A stretch of DNA of 64,000 nt from an uncultured Poribacteria bacterium (GTDB lineage: Bacteria > Poribacteria > WGA-4E > WGA-3G): positions 3,029,200 through 3,093,199 of the forward strand of contig OX639973.1 of assembly GCA_951828385.1 (NCBI GenBank). The letters run 5' to 3'. A program made the position numbers and the translations under genes. Below are positions 1 to 7,908 of the stretch, in pieces. Under the pieces are notes generated by a model. The model saw only the letters and a list, made by a program, of their open reading frames with translations, was not told the DNA's origin and searched no databases. Position 1 is the first letter of the stretch. Every line of letters starts with the position of its first letter.

Positions 1-197
1 CCTAATATACGACCCATCATTGTCGTTCCGCTGCGACTGTTCCCTACAACAAATATCATTTTTTAAAAGTTATCGGTTATCAGTTTGCCTCACAATGAGA
101 GTTATCAGTAACCCGTTTGTAGCAGACAAACGTTTTCACCTACCACAGTCGGTAGGAACCGAGTGCTCCAGTCGCTACAAAGACTGAAGACTGAAGG
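1..197. other. Intergenic stretch with TTATCAGT-type repeat
   Basis: No convincing gene is seen here. Positions about 70-115 contain a copy of the dispersed TTATCGGTTATCAGT-like repeat that recurs in front of or behind several genes in this window (near 5217, 20432, 23913, 25185, 38271, 61555 and 63881). The stretch lies downstream of the minus-strand gene that ends at 198. Confidence 0.5.
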
Positions 198-1817
198 CTA
201 TTTCGCTATTTTGAGGATTCCGAAACTATTTTTAGGAATAGTAAACTCTGTTGCCTTTCCAGCCCATTCTTGGATACGGACTTCGATTTCACCGGATCCC
301 TCCATTTCAGCATTGCCCCCGTTCGTTGCTGTGAGCCTCTCATTGGCAACATAACGATAGGTAACACTGCCTTTATAGTGTTTGCCATCAATGAAAAGTT
401 GTGGCGTGTGTTGCTCACTTGTGCGATTACTGATGAGGATAATAAGATGCTTTGCCGCTTTGTCGCCGATCACTTGTGCCTGAATACCGGACATCTGTTT
501 CCCCACGTACGCCATAGCACCCATGAGAACGGGTTGATTTTGCGTTGAGAGATCAAACTGTGTATCTGCGTGCGCAAATGCTTCGCCGATCAGTTGAAAA
601 GTAGGATAGACAGCACGCCGAATCGTGTTGCCGTAATCCGATTCTGGTTCACCACCATACTTCCAAAAGGTGCCCGGTGTCATAGGCGTTATCGGTGAAA
701 ATACGGGGAATCCTTTGCCAGGACCAGCAATCACGTGAAAGTTTGCTTGTGTAACATTAGGCATCGTTAACATTTTAAGAAAAAAGTCGCCCACATACAT
801 TGCATGGAGTTGTGTATTTGCAACACGGTTGGCAGGATTAGCGATGTTCCACTCGGTTATCCACATCTCCTTATCTGGGAATAATTTTTCATAGTAATCA
901 AGTGCTTCGGAGACAGCAAAGTGAATCCATCCCATCAGGTACCCTTGCATCTCTTCCATCTCTTTTTTCTGGACGGCTTTGTAGGCGTAGACATGGACGC
1001 TGTAAGCATCGTAAAAACTGGTGTCCTCTGCAAGGCCTTTATCCCATTTGCGTTGCTGTGTTTTCACCAACCACCCCTCTTTGTGGAATGCAATCGGTGT
1101 AGCACAAACAGATACCTTTATATCCGGGTTAACGGCTTTCATCGCTGCGGCATGTTTCTTGGCTTCCGTGATGTAGGCTTCAACGGTAGGGTATTTGTTA
1201 AGATAGTGCGGTAGATAGTACTCGTTGCCGAGTTCCCAATGTTTAACCTCATATCCGTTGGCTTTGGCATAATTGACCCATGCAGCACTTTCCTCTGGGC
1301 TGCCCGTCCATAAATTTACAACGACAACAGGCGTTATATTTAGTGTGTTACACAACTGCATAAAATCGTCAAAAAGAATTTTTCCGTCCCGCCGTTTTTG
1401 AAGTTTGACGTAATTTCCTTTATTTCGTTGATTCAGTCTCGGATTCAGAGTTGATGCCATCTCCTCTTCAAAAAAGCCGCCGGGCTCCCAGTGATAGAAG
1501 TTTCCAACTGCGCCCCCTGGAAATCGCAAGGTCTTTGGAGCAAGTGTCTTCGTTAGTTCAACGAAATCAGCATCAAGGTAACCATAATCACCACTTATCA
1601 TGTTCGTGTTGAAGCCGTAAAGTGCTTGACGGAGCGGTTGTGCGTTGCGTGTGTTAATTTCTAAAGACAGGGCATCCGGCAACGGTTTTTCCTTTTCACA
1701 TCCGATGTTCAGAAACAGTATCATCAACACTAACAAGGTTCCACAGAATTTTTGGTAAAACCCGTTAGAAGTGCTATAAGCATTAGCAAATTGGAAACGT
1801 GTATCTACAATTAACAT
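198..1817 (-). CDS. Alpha-L-arabinofuranosidase-like glycoside hydrolase, lipoprotein
   Basis: Predicted secreted glycosidase of the GH51/GH39-like clan. A hydrophobic segment followed by the lipobox LNIGC near residue 40 suggests a lipid-anchored envelope protein. Family-like motifs follow: LRFPGGAVGNFYHW near residue 100, the acid/base motif WELGNE (Glu near 200) and the nucleophile motif WITEWN (Glu near 322). The length of about 539 residues suits the family. An upstream TTG at 1826 is possible, but the ATG at 1817 is preferred; neither has a clear ribosome site. It follows the polymerase-like gene by only a few bases, so it is probably the last gene of the minus-strand polysaccharide operon and may trim that polymer. 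Exact substrate is not visible from the sequence. Confidence 0.75.
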   Translation of the reverse strand: MLIVDTRFQFANAYSTSNGFYQKFCGTLLVLMILFLNIGCEKEKPLPDALSLEINTRNAQPLRQALYGFNTNMISGDYGYLDADFVELTKTLAPKTLRFPGGAVGNFYHWEPGGFFEEEMASTLNPRLNQRNKGNYVKLQKRRDGKILFDDFMQLCNTLNITPVVVVNLWTGSPEESAAWVNYAKANGYEVKHWELGNEYYLPHYLNKYPTVEAYITEAKKHAAAMKAVNPDIKVSVCATPIAFHKEGWLVKTQQRKWDKGLAEDTSFYDAYSVHVYAYKAVQKKEMEEMQGYLMGWIHFAVSEALDYYEKLFPDKEMWITEWNIANPANRVANTQLHAMYVGDFFLKMLTMPNVTQANFHVIAGPGKGFPVFSPITPMTPGTFWKYGGEPESDYGNTIRRAVYPTFQLIGEAFAHADTQFDLSTQNQPVLMGAMAYVGKQMSGIQAQVIGDKAAKHLIILISNRTSEQHTPQLFIDGKHYKGSVTYRYVANERLTATNGGNAEMEGSGEIEVRIQEWAGKATEFTIPKNSFGILKIAK

Positions 1818-1830
1818 AAGCGTCAAAACT

Positions 1831-3264
1831 TCATAGCGTTATCTTCAAAGGTCTATAGGTTGGAAGCGACCTATCGCTTGCGAACATGAGTCCCGCACAG
1901 AGCCAGAAATAGAAGCCGTAGCCTCGAAACTCGAGCGTTCGATTGAAAAAAAGCAAGAATACCGTAACAGCAACCAGACAGAGCATGATGATTGCAATCC
2001 GCTGTGTCAGGCGCGACGAAATCACATCTCGCGCCATAGTAAATGATCTACTAATGGACCGTTTGTAAAGTTTGAGAGCGGCGCGAAAGAGTTGATAAAA
2101 GATTAAGGCAAAAAAAACGAGTCCTAACACACCATAGAAACAGAGAATTGCTACCCAATACACATCCTTGAACCCGTTCTTACTGAGAACTTTCAGAAGG
2201 AATGACCGTTTGCTCATATTAAGCCTTTCAATCGTGGTGTTCTGGTCCGCGCCATACCCCAAGATCGGTTTGTTCACGAGAACCGTTGGAACATTCCCAA
2301 TTAATGCACCGAGTCGTTGTTTTTGTGCAACACGGACGTAAGAACCGGAGAATACACCTGTCACATTACCGACAAGACCAACCCTCGCCTTGCGTGGATT
2401 TATGTATTCAAGGTTGAACGGGTTTACGACTGCCAGTAAAAGGCCGAAGACCAACACAGTCGTGCATGCTAACTGGAGCGTCTTTTTCCATCCGAAATGG
2501 AAATAATACCACGCGCCCCCAGCGAGGAGTGCAGAAAAGGTCGCAGCGCGCGAATATGAACGCGCGATAAAGAAAAATAGCACTGCTGCCCCGAGTAGAT
2601 TCAGATACTCCAATCGTCGGATACGAGATAGATAGACGATGAGCACAAGAATCATAAAGACACCATAAATCACGGTATCGCCTAAAGTCCCGTAGACACT
2701 ACCAATTTCCCTGCCGAGTTCAAGCAATCTATACTCTTTGGTAAATCCACCGATGCTGAGTGTTGATTCTCGGGGTAGGAAGAAATCGAAAGCGGCGGGT
2801 CCGCCCACCCACTGAATAACCCCAGCGGCGAGTTGGAAGATGCCGACACCCAGAATGATGCGCAAAAGCGTTGTAATTCGTCTATCCGATAGCGAGGAGT
2901 TTGCAACAAGATAGAAGAGCACGATATACCGCGCAAATGGTCGGATGTTATAAAGACTTCCTATCAACGGGGATCCGTTTACCAATATTGAGAGGAGGAC
3001 GACAGTATAAAAGCCGATAATTGGTAAATCAATCGCTGTTTTGACGAAGGGGATACCTCTATAGAGTTTATGGATAACGAGTTTTCCAAAGGCAACATAG
3101 ATGAGAATTTCACCGAAGAACCTTAAATAGGAGTAGACAGCATCACTCACCGGTAAAAACTTCAGTATAAACTCTTCAAAAGCGACGTATCCCGTCAAAA
3201 AGTAAATCATATTTTGGTTGTTGGTTAAAGAGACATACTGTAACAATTCATAGGATTTACGCAA
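1831..3264 (-). CDS. O-antigen ligase/polymerase (Wzy/WaaL-like) membrane protein
   Basis: A 477-residue, very hydrophobic protein with roughly ten or more predicted membrane helices and one large polar loop near residues 290-350, the layout of the O-antigen ligase/Wzy polymerase superfamily. It would join or polymerise lipid-linked oligosaccharides on the outer face of the inner membrane. Adjacent sulfotransferases, a flippase and an epimerase support a role in polysaccharide assembly. The assigned start is a TTG at 3264 that lies inside the terminal repeat of a MITE-like element; an in-frame ATG at 3210 is an alternative. No ribosome site is clear for either. Motifs in this superfamily are weak, so polymerase versus ligase cannot be decided. 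Confidence 0.75.
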   Translation of the reverse strand: MRKSYELLQYVSLTNNQNMIYFLTGYVAFEEFILKFLPVSDAVYSYLRFFGEILIYVAFGKLVIHKLYRGIPFVKTAIDLPIIGFYTVVLLSILVNGSPLIGSLYNIRPFARYIVLFYLVANSSLSDRRITTLLRIILGVGIFQLAAGVIQWVGGPAAFDFFLPRESTLSIGGFTKEYRLLELGREIGSVYGTLGDTVIYGVFMILVLIVYLSRIRRLEYLNLLGAAVLFFFIARSYSRAATFSALLAGGAWYYFHFGWKKTLQLACTTVLVFGLLLAVVNPFNLEYINPRKARVGLVGNVTGVFSGSYVRVAQKQRLGALIGNVPTVLVNKPILGYGADQNTTIERLNMSKRSFLLKVLSKNGFKDVYWVAILCFYGVLGLVFFALIFYQLFRAALKLYKRSISRSFTMARDVISSRLTQRIAIIMLCLVAVTVFLLFFNRTLEFRGYGFYFWLCAGLMFASDRSLPTYRPLKITL

Positions 3265-3372
3265 TTCGCTGGTAGGTGCGGTTTGAATGCGGGTCGCTTA
3301 TAGGCGAGTCCGCCGCAAAACCGCACCTACCGCGTGCGATCGGACATAATTCCGCTATTTTGCGTAAGTCCT
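3252..3372. repeat. MITE-like element with two nested inverted repeats
   Basis: The ends are AGGATTTACGCAA (3252-3264) and TTGCGTAAGTCCT (3360-3372), inverted copies with one mismatch. Inside lies a perfect 14-bp inverted repeat, GGTAGGTGCGGTTT (3271-3284) and its complement (3318-3331). There is no coding capacity. It fills the space between the second-sulfotransferase stop codon (3374) and the polymerase-like gene and covers the assigned TTG start of the latter. Confidence 0.7.
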
Positions 3373-3373
3373 G

Positions 3374-4294
3374 TTATAACCAATCTGTCAGGTCTCTGTC
3401 TAACAATTCAGCTAATTGTTCGTTAAAGGGTTTAAAATATGCTATTTGGCGTTCGCGTGTCTCTGGATTGAGCGGTGGCGGAACCGATTTCGCATCTTTC
3501 TGTGGTTTGTCGTTCCAATTTAGAATGGCTTTTCTCAACTTGTAAGCGGTGGCATCTGGTATGAGTTTGCGAATGGCTTTTCTCAACGGGTTGTGAGATG
3601 CCAGAAATTGTGTAAACAGAAAGTTGAACCGCTCGGAACGCGGCAGTGCAGCTTGGTTATGTCTTTCGCCGATGATGGGAGTGAAATCGGTCGGAACGCC
3701 AATATGATGAAAGAGTTGTTGGCAAACAGCTGTAGCATCTTCTTTCAGATCGTCCGTCAGAAGGCAATGCACACGGTTTGAACCGAATTGGGTTATCAGA
3801 TTCTTGACATGCGGATAATAGACACCGTTGTACTGATAAGCACACTGTCGCCATTTAAACCAGTCTTCGTTTATGCGTGTCTCTTCAGCAGCAAGAGCCT
3901 CTTCATAGGTTTTGATGTTCTCCCACCCTCTCCGCCGAGCCCACCAATAAGCGGAATAAGCACGTGCTACCGGTTCTCGTAGGAGAACGACGAGATGTAT
4001 GTCAGTATTGTGTTCATAAATCCGCTGCATGACTTCTGGCGAATGCATCACCATCACATTTTTAGCGATAAGTTGTTTCCCCGCAATTTCACTGTCAGTC
4101 TGTTCTCCAGCAAAGTACTTGACGAAAGCCCACTCATATCCACGTGTATATTCACGCTCCTGTAAGAAAAACGTCATCTCTGGCTGTGCATGCGTGTGTA
4201 TATCCGGGTGTTGCGCCAAATAGCGAAGCAATGAAGATGTTCCTGACTTTTGCGCGCCAACAATCATTAATTGGATTTTTCTGACGGTTTCCAT
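3374..4294 (-). CDS. Sulfotransferase (PAPS-dependent)
   Basis: A 306-residue sulfotransferase-domain protein, expected to move sulfate from PAPS to a sugar hydroxyl. The 5'-phosphosulfate loop is seen near residue 12 (GAQKSGTSSL). The 3'-phosphate-binding segment is near residue 105 (LREPVARAYSAYW). Size and motif spacing match heparan-sulfate-type and bacterial carbohydrate sulfotransferases. Its start overlaps the end of the upstream sulfotransferase by 28 bases, so the two are probably translated together. The setting between a flippase and a polymerase-like gene suggests the acceptor is an exopolysaccharide or its lipid-linked repeat unit; the exact acceptor is unknown. Confidence 0.88.
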   Translation of the reverse strand: METVRKIQLMIVGAQKSGTSSLLRYLAQHPDIHTHAQPEMTFFLQEREYTRGYEWAFVKYFAGEQTDSEIAGKQLIAKNVMVMHSPEVMQRIYEHNTDIHLVVLLREPVARAYSAYWWARRRGWENIKTYEEALAAEETRINEDWFKWRQCAYQYNGVYYPHVKNLITQFGSNRVHCLLTDDLKEDATAVCQQLFHHIGVPTDFTPIIGERHNQAALPRSERFNFLFTQFLASHNPLRKAIRKLIPDATAYKLRKAILNWNDKPQKDAKSVPPPLNPETRERQIAYFKPFNEQLAELLDRDLTDWL

Positions 4295-5208
4295 GGTGGT
4301 GGTTTCCCTATTAATTTCGAGAGAGCCTCAATATCACACTGATAATAATCGACTAAGCGATGTTGTGTTTCTTCTGATATCTGAATCTTTTCGTCCACTT
4401 GCGTGTTTAAACGGAGATAGAGCGGTTCAATTGTTCGTCTGATTGTGCGCAACGGGTTATGAATGCTGGGTTTGTCGTGTGTCCATTGTCGCAATCGGAA
4501 TCGGAAGTCTCTATATTTGCGATGCAGCCCGGAATTACGCATTTTTTCGGTGCGGTTTGTTACTTTAAAAGCATAGTCCCTGTAAAAACCGGCATCTATA
4601 CCGGCGAAGTCGGATAAATCCATCATGACCTTCGCGGGTTGTGCCGCCAGTCCCTCATAAAAGAGGACATGGATACGCGTTGGGCCGAATCGGTTAAAAT
4701 AGCGTTCCAAGTAGATAGCATAACACCCCTGGCGGAGTGTTCGCAAGTGCTGTTCTTCATTCTCCGCGTTGCTGTCTAAGACAGTGAAGAGCAATTCAAC
4801 ATAGGCATCAAAACTTAGCGTTTCTGGTAATTTACCAATCTGCTTTGCGAATCGATACCATGAAATTAACCTTGAAACGGGTTCACGCAGACTAAAAACT
4901 AACTTGGCATGTGGTAGAAAATCAGTGATTCTCTCACATGCCTTTTCACAATATAGGTAGTCTGGGGTTGACTCCATCCGTAATTGCGTTTCATCACAGT
5001 TAGGAAACAGGGAGGTATATTCTTCGACATCACCTTTATATCGATATTTTGAGGGGAGCGGATAATCGCTGCTGAGGAAGAATCGGGTCTCCTTATAGGT
5101 AGCAGCGCAAACAGCCGGATGGTCGGTCAGATAAGCAAACAGCGACGTTGTCGCGGCTTTCGTAGTACCACCCACAATAAGATAATTGTAATCCCCAACA
5201 TTTTTCAT
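4267..5208 (-). CDS. Sulfotransferase (PAPS-dependent), second copy
   Basis: A 313-residue sulfotransferase-domain protein that is clearly diverged from its downstream neighbour. The 5'-phosphosulfate loop reads GGTTKAATTSL near residue 13 and the 3'-phosphate site reads SLREPVSRLISWYR near residue 107. It overlaps the next sulfotransferase gene by 28 bases, which points to translational coupling. Two different sulfotransferases side by side suggest sulfation at two positions of the same glycan. A copy of the TTATCAGT-type repeat lies directly upstream (about 5217-5240). Confidence 0.87.
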   Translation of the reverse strand: MKNVGDYNYLIVGGTTKAATTSLFAYLTDHPAVCAATYKETRFFLSSDYPLPSKYRYKGDVEEYTSLFPNCDETQLRMESTPDYLYCEKACERITDFLPHAKLVFSLREPVSRLISWYRFAKQIGKLPETLSFDAYVELLFTVLDSNAENEEQHLRTLRQGCYAIYLERYFNRFGPTRIHVLFYEGLAAQPAKVMMDLSDFAGIDAGFYRDYAFKVTNRTEKMRNSGLHRKYRDFRFRLRQWTHDKPSIHNPLRTIRRTIEPLYLRLNTQVDEKIQISEETQHRLVDYYQCDIEALSKLIGKPPPWKPSEKSN

Positions 5209-5282
5209 AATAATTTTCAGTTATCGGCCATCAGTTTTCAGCTAAAGAGGTGTGTTGTACGGACAACCTCCTAAACAACTTC

Positions 5283-6623
5283 CTAAAACCAAGAGACCCG
5301 TGTCCTTCGGAGGAGGTACGTCAAGTTTCCGACAGCAAGAAGTGCGGTAACTGATACGGACAACGCGACACCGAGGATCCACCATGTTTTAATTAATCCG
5401 TACGCAATAAGAAAATTAAGCAGTGCCATTGCTATCATATTTGTGAAAATAGACCGGTACGCCTTTTGTGCGTAAAGTCCGGCATTTAGCACAGGGATGA
5501 GACAAGAGAATAGCATACCAGCACTGAGCCAGAAGAGGAGTTGTCCTATTAGTTCCACTACGGCATCATCACGTTCAGCACGTCCGTATATGAACCAACT
5601 AATTTTTTCATGAAATATCAACATGAACAAGGTCGCCAAGAACCCGATGATTATAGCGGCGCGTGCATTTCGGTTGAGTGTCTGTTCTAATTTTCGTTTA
5701 TCATTTACTGCGTTGTTGGCTGCCATATCGGGCAAGCCTGTTGTCGCGATACTTGTACCGATGAGTGTCTGTAACGCGGAGAAAATCCGGAAGGCAGCGT
5801 CATAGAGTGCAATAATTCCTTCTCCAAGTTTCGAGACGAGATATATTTCAACCAACAAGCGGTTCGTGATTTGTCGGATAGTGAAGCCGAGTGTCGGTAA
5901 GGTCACACTATTTTTCAAAGCATGTAGTGTATCGAGAGAGATACCTGTAACCTCATACCGGTGTCCAGTCTGATACGCGCCGATACACAACCAACCGAAA
6001 TATGCTATGAAGCCGCCTGTGTAAGCGACCGCCACATAGTTTTCAAGGTTTTGTGTATTCCACAGAAGCAAAAATACAAATCCTGCAGCCCCAGCAGGTA
6101 AAGCGTTTCGGAGTGCAACCGTTTTAAAACGCTGCCGACTGTTCAGGAACGCCCCGAGTACCGTGCTACCCCATCCGAATATGATCAGTGGTGCACAGAG
6201 GCGTAACAGGAACGTCGCTTTTTGGACCTCTATCGTAGGTTTCCTTAGCAATCCGCCTACTATCCATGGCGCAAGAAACTCGATTAGAACGAAAAATCCA
6301 CTACCAACACAGATGAAAAAAAATAAAAGGCTATTTGTGAAGTGTTGGTAGGCTGTACGGGTCATCTCCTTTTCGCGTGTGACAAAGAGCGGAACAAGAC
6401 TAAATTTAGCACCTTCTCGCACAATCGTATCGACGACTAATACAATTTTCAATGCGGTTATAATCTCATCAGCAATGCCGCTGAAACCGAATCGCGTTGG
6501 GATCAAAATAGAACGAACGAGGAGGCTCAACCCCATCCCAGCGAAGGTAATGATCATTACCCAAAAAGTTTTATGCTGTAGGAGTTTTTTGAGCATAGCC
6601 ATTGCCGGGTTACGGATGGACAA
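5283..6623 (-). CDS. Polysaccharide flippase (Wzx/MurJ-like, MOP superfamily)
   Basis: A 446-residue integral membrane protein with about 12-14 hydrophobic segments across its length and few large soluble loops, the pattern of MOP/MVF-type lipid-linked oligosaccharide flippases. It should move an undecaprenyl-linked repeat unit across the inner membrane for later polymerisation. Its start lies 2 bases downstream of the epimerase stop, showing an operon. Alternative in-frame Met codons exist at residues 7 and 9, so the exact N-terminus is uncertain. Wzx and MurJ cannot be cleanly separated by eye, but the operon favours a Wzx-like role. Confidence 0.75.
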   Translation of the reverse strand: MSIRNPAMAMLKKLLQHKTFWVMIITFAGMGLSLLVRSILIPTRFGFSGIADEIITALKIVLVVDTIVREGAKFSLVPLFVTREKEMTRTAYQHFTNSLLFFFICVGSGFFVLIEFLAPWIVGGLLRKPTIEVQKATFLLRLCAPLIIFGWGSTVLGAFLNSRQRFKTVALRNALPAGAAGFVFLLLWNTQNLENYVAVAYTGGFIAYFGWLCIGAYQTGHRYEVTGISLDTLHALKNSVTLPTLGFTIRQITNRLLVEIYLVSKLGEGIIALYDAAFRIFSALQTLIGTSIATTGLPDMAANNAVNDKRKLEQTLNRNARAAIIIGFLATLFMLIFHEKISWFIYGRAERDDAVVELIGQLLFWLSAGMLFSCLIPVLNAGLYAQKAYRSIFTNMIAMALLNFLIAYGLIKTWWILGVALSVSVTALLAVGNLTYLLRRTRVSWF

Positions 6624-6625
6624 AC

Positions 6626-7621
6626 CTATTTCCAGCCATCGGGTAGATTTTTGCGAATTTCAATGTCACTAAACTCGGTAGCCGGACGGGGGCCAACCGA
6701 TTTAGCCCACATTGCCATGCGACGAAGCCCCGCGTCTAATGCAACTTGCGATGTTTTTCCGAAAACCTGCTGAAACCTCTCATGGGAACAATAGGCGTGT
6801 TTAACCTCCTCCCTCGCGTGAACATTAATGACAGGCACTTCCCTATCCATAGCTGTCATCACTAAATCTGCCAGCTGGTTCACGGAGACATGTTCATCCG
6901 AACCGAGGTTAAAAATTTGACCCGATGCTTCCGATATATCCACAGCACGGGCGATGTGTGGCGCGACATCTGCGATATGTGTGAAGGCGCGCGTCTGCTC
7001 CCCATCTCCAAAAATGCGCAGCGGCTTATCCTGCATAATGTTGTTCATGAAGATGCCGATAACGTTTCGATACTTGTCGCTGATATTCTGGAGTTCACCA
7101 TAGACGTTGTGCGGACGGAAAATCGTATAATCCAAACCGAAGAGCCGTTTAGAAACAGCGAGTTCCTGTTCCACCGCGTATTTAGCAATACCGTAGGAGT
7201 CTTCAGGCATCGGTGTAAGTGCTTCGTGCATCGGGAGTTGGTTCTCTCCATAAACAGCGATAGAAGAAGTGAACACAAACCTTTTGACATTGTGGTTTAT
7301 TGCCGCATTGATGAGGTTTACACTTCCAATCAGGTTGTTCTGATAGTTAAAGCGTTTGATAAAATGACTCAGTCCCTCCGCTGCATAAGCAGCGAGGTGA
7401 TAGATATAGTCGAATTGATATTCCTCACAGAGCTGATTTATCAGCTTCACATCAAGGATGCTTCCCTCCACAAAGGTTGCGCTCGGATTAAGATTCTCTC
7501 GGAAGCCGCCGCTCAGATCGTCAAGTGCAACGACATCTATGTTACCTTGACGAAGAAGTTCGTCAACAACGTGCGCGCCCATAAAGCCCGCGCCGCCTGT
7601 GACTAATGCTTTTTTTTTCAT
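6626..7621 (-). CDS. NAD-dependent sugar-nucleotide epimerase/dehydratase
   Basis: An extended short-chain dehydrogenase of 331 residues, resembling UDP-glucose 4-epimerases. The Rossmann glycine motif TGGAGFMGAHV is at residues 8-18, and the catalytic Tyr-Lys pair is in SYGIAKYAVE near residue 153, with the partner TSS (SIAVYGE) near 129. It would supply an epimerised nucleotide sugar for the polysaccharide made by the following genes. It is the first gene of the tightly packed minus-strand cluster that runs to 198. The start ATG at 7621 is clear. GalE versus another epimerase/dehydratase activity is not resolved. Confidence 0.85.
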   Translation of the reverse strand: MKKKALVTGGAGFMGAHVVDELLRQGNIDVVALDDLSGGFRENLNPSATFVEGSILDVKLINQLCEEYQFDYIYHLAAYAAEGLSHFIKRFNYQNNLIGSVNLINAAINHNVKRFVFTSSIAVYGENQLPMHEALTPMPEDSYGIAKYAVEQELAVSKRLFGLDYTIFRPHNVYGELQNISDKYRNVIGIFMNNIMQDKPLRIFGDGEQTRAFTHIADVAPHIARAVDISEASGQIFNLGSDEHVSVNQLADLVMTAMDREVPVINVHAREEVKHAYCSHERFQQVFGKTSQVALDAGLRRMAMWAKSVGPRPATEFSDIEIRKNLPDGWK

Positions 7622-7908
7622 ATTTTTTAATTGGACACCAAGCGTAAAATAATACCATTGGTAATTTCACAGTTTTTGCTTAAGGTCCGCAAGCCTCCGT
7701 TGTCGACTTGCTTGTAGCATTGTATTATGTTCCTCTTTCTTCCACTTTTTGACTCATAAAACCATAGAAAAAAATAAAAAAATTGCTCTACCAATCCTGT
7801 TTGTATAGAGTCACCTTGTATTTCTTCAACCTTTTCATAAAAGAGGCAAAAGTCTTTTGCCTTTATAGTTTTCGTTGTAATGCGTGCTAATGCTCTAATT
7901 AATTTAAG
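7622..7908. other. Intergenic region upstream of the epimerase operon
   Basis: A 287-bp AT-rich gap with no credible gene. It should contain the promoter of the epimerase-to-glycosidase operon, but no single promoter stands out. It contains the terminator hairpin listed at 7844-7862. Confidence 0.5.
7844..7862 (-). terminator. Rho-independent terminator after the LRR gene
   Basis: AGGCAAAA (7844-7851) pairs perfectly with TTTTGCCT (7855-7862) around a 3-nt loop. On the minus strand the hairpin is followed by CTTTTATG, giving a short U tract about 47 nt after the stop codon of the LRR gene that ends at 7909. Confidence 0.6.

Noticed and set aside
6890-7606. 238-residue open frame opposite the epimerase
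   Set aside because: It lies wholly inside a gene with clear Rossmann motifs and matches nothing recognisable.
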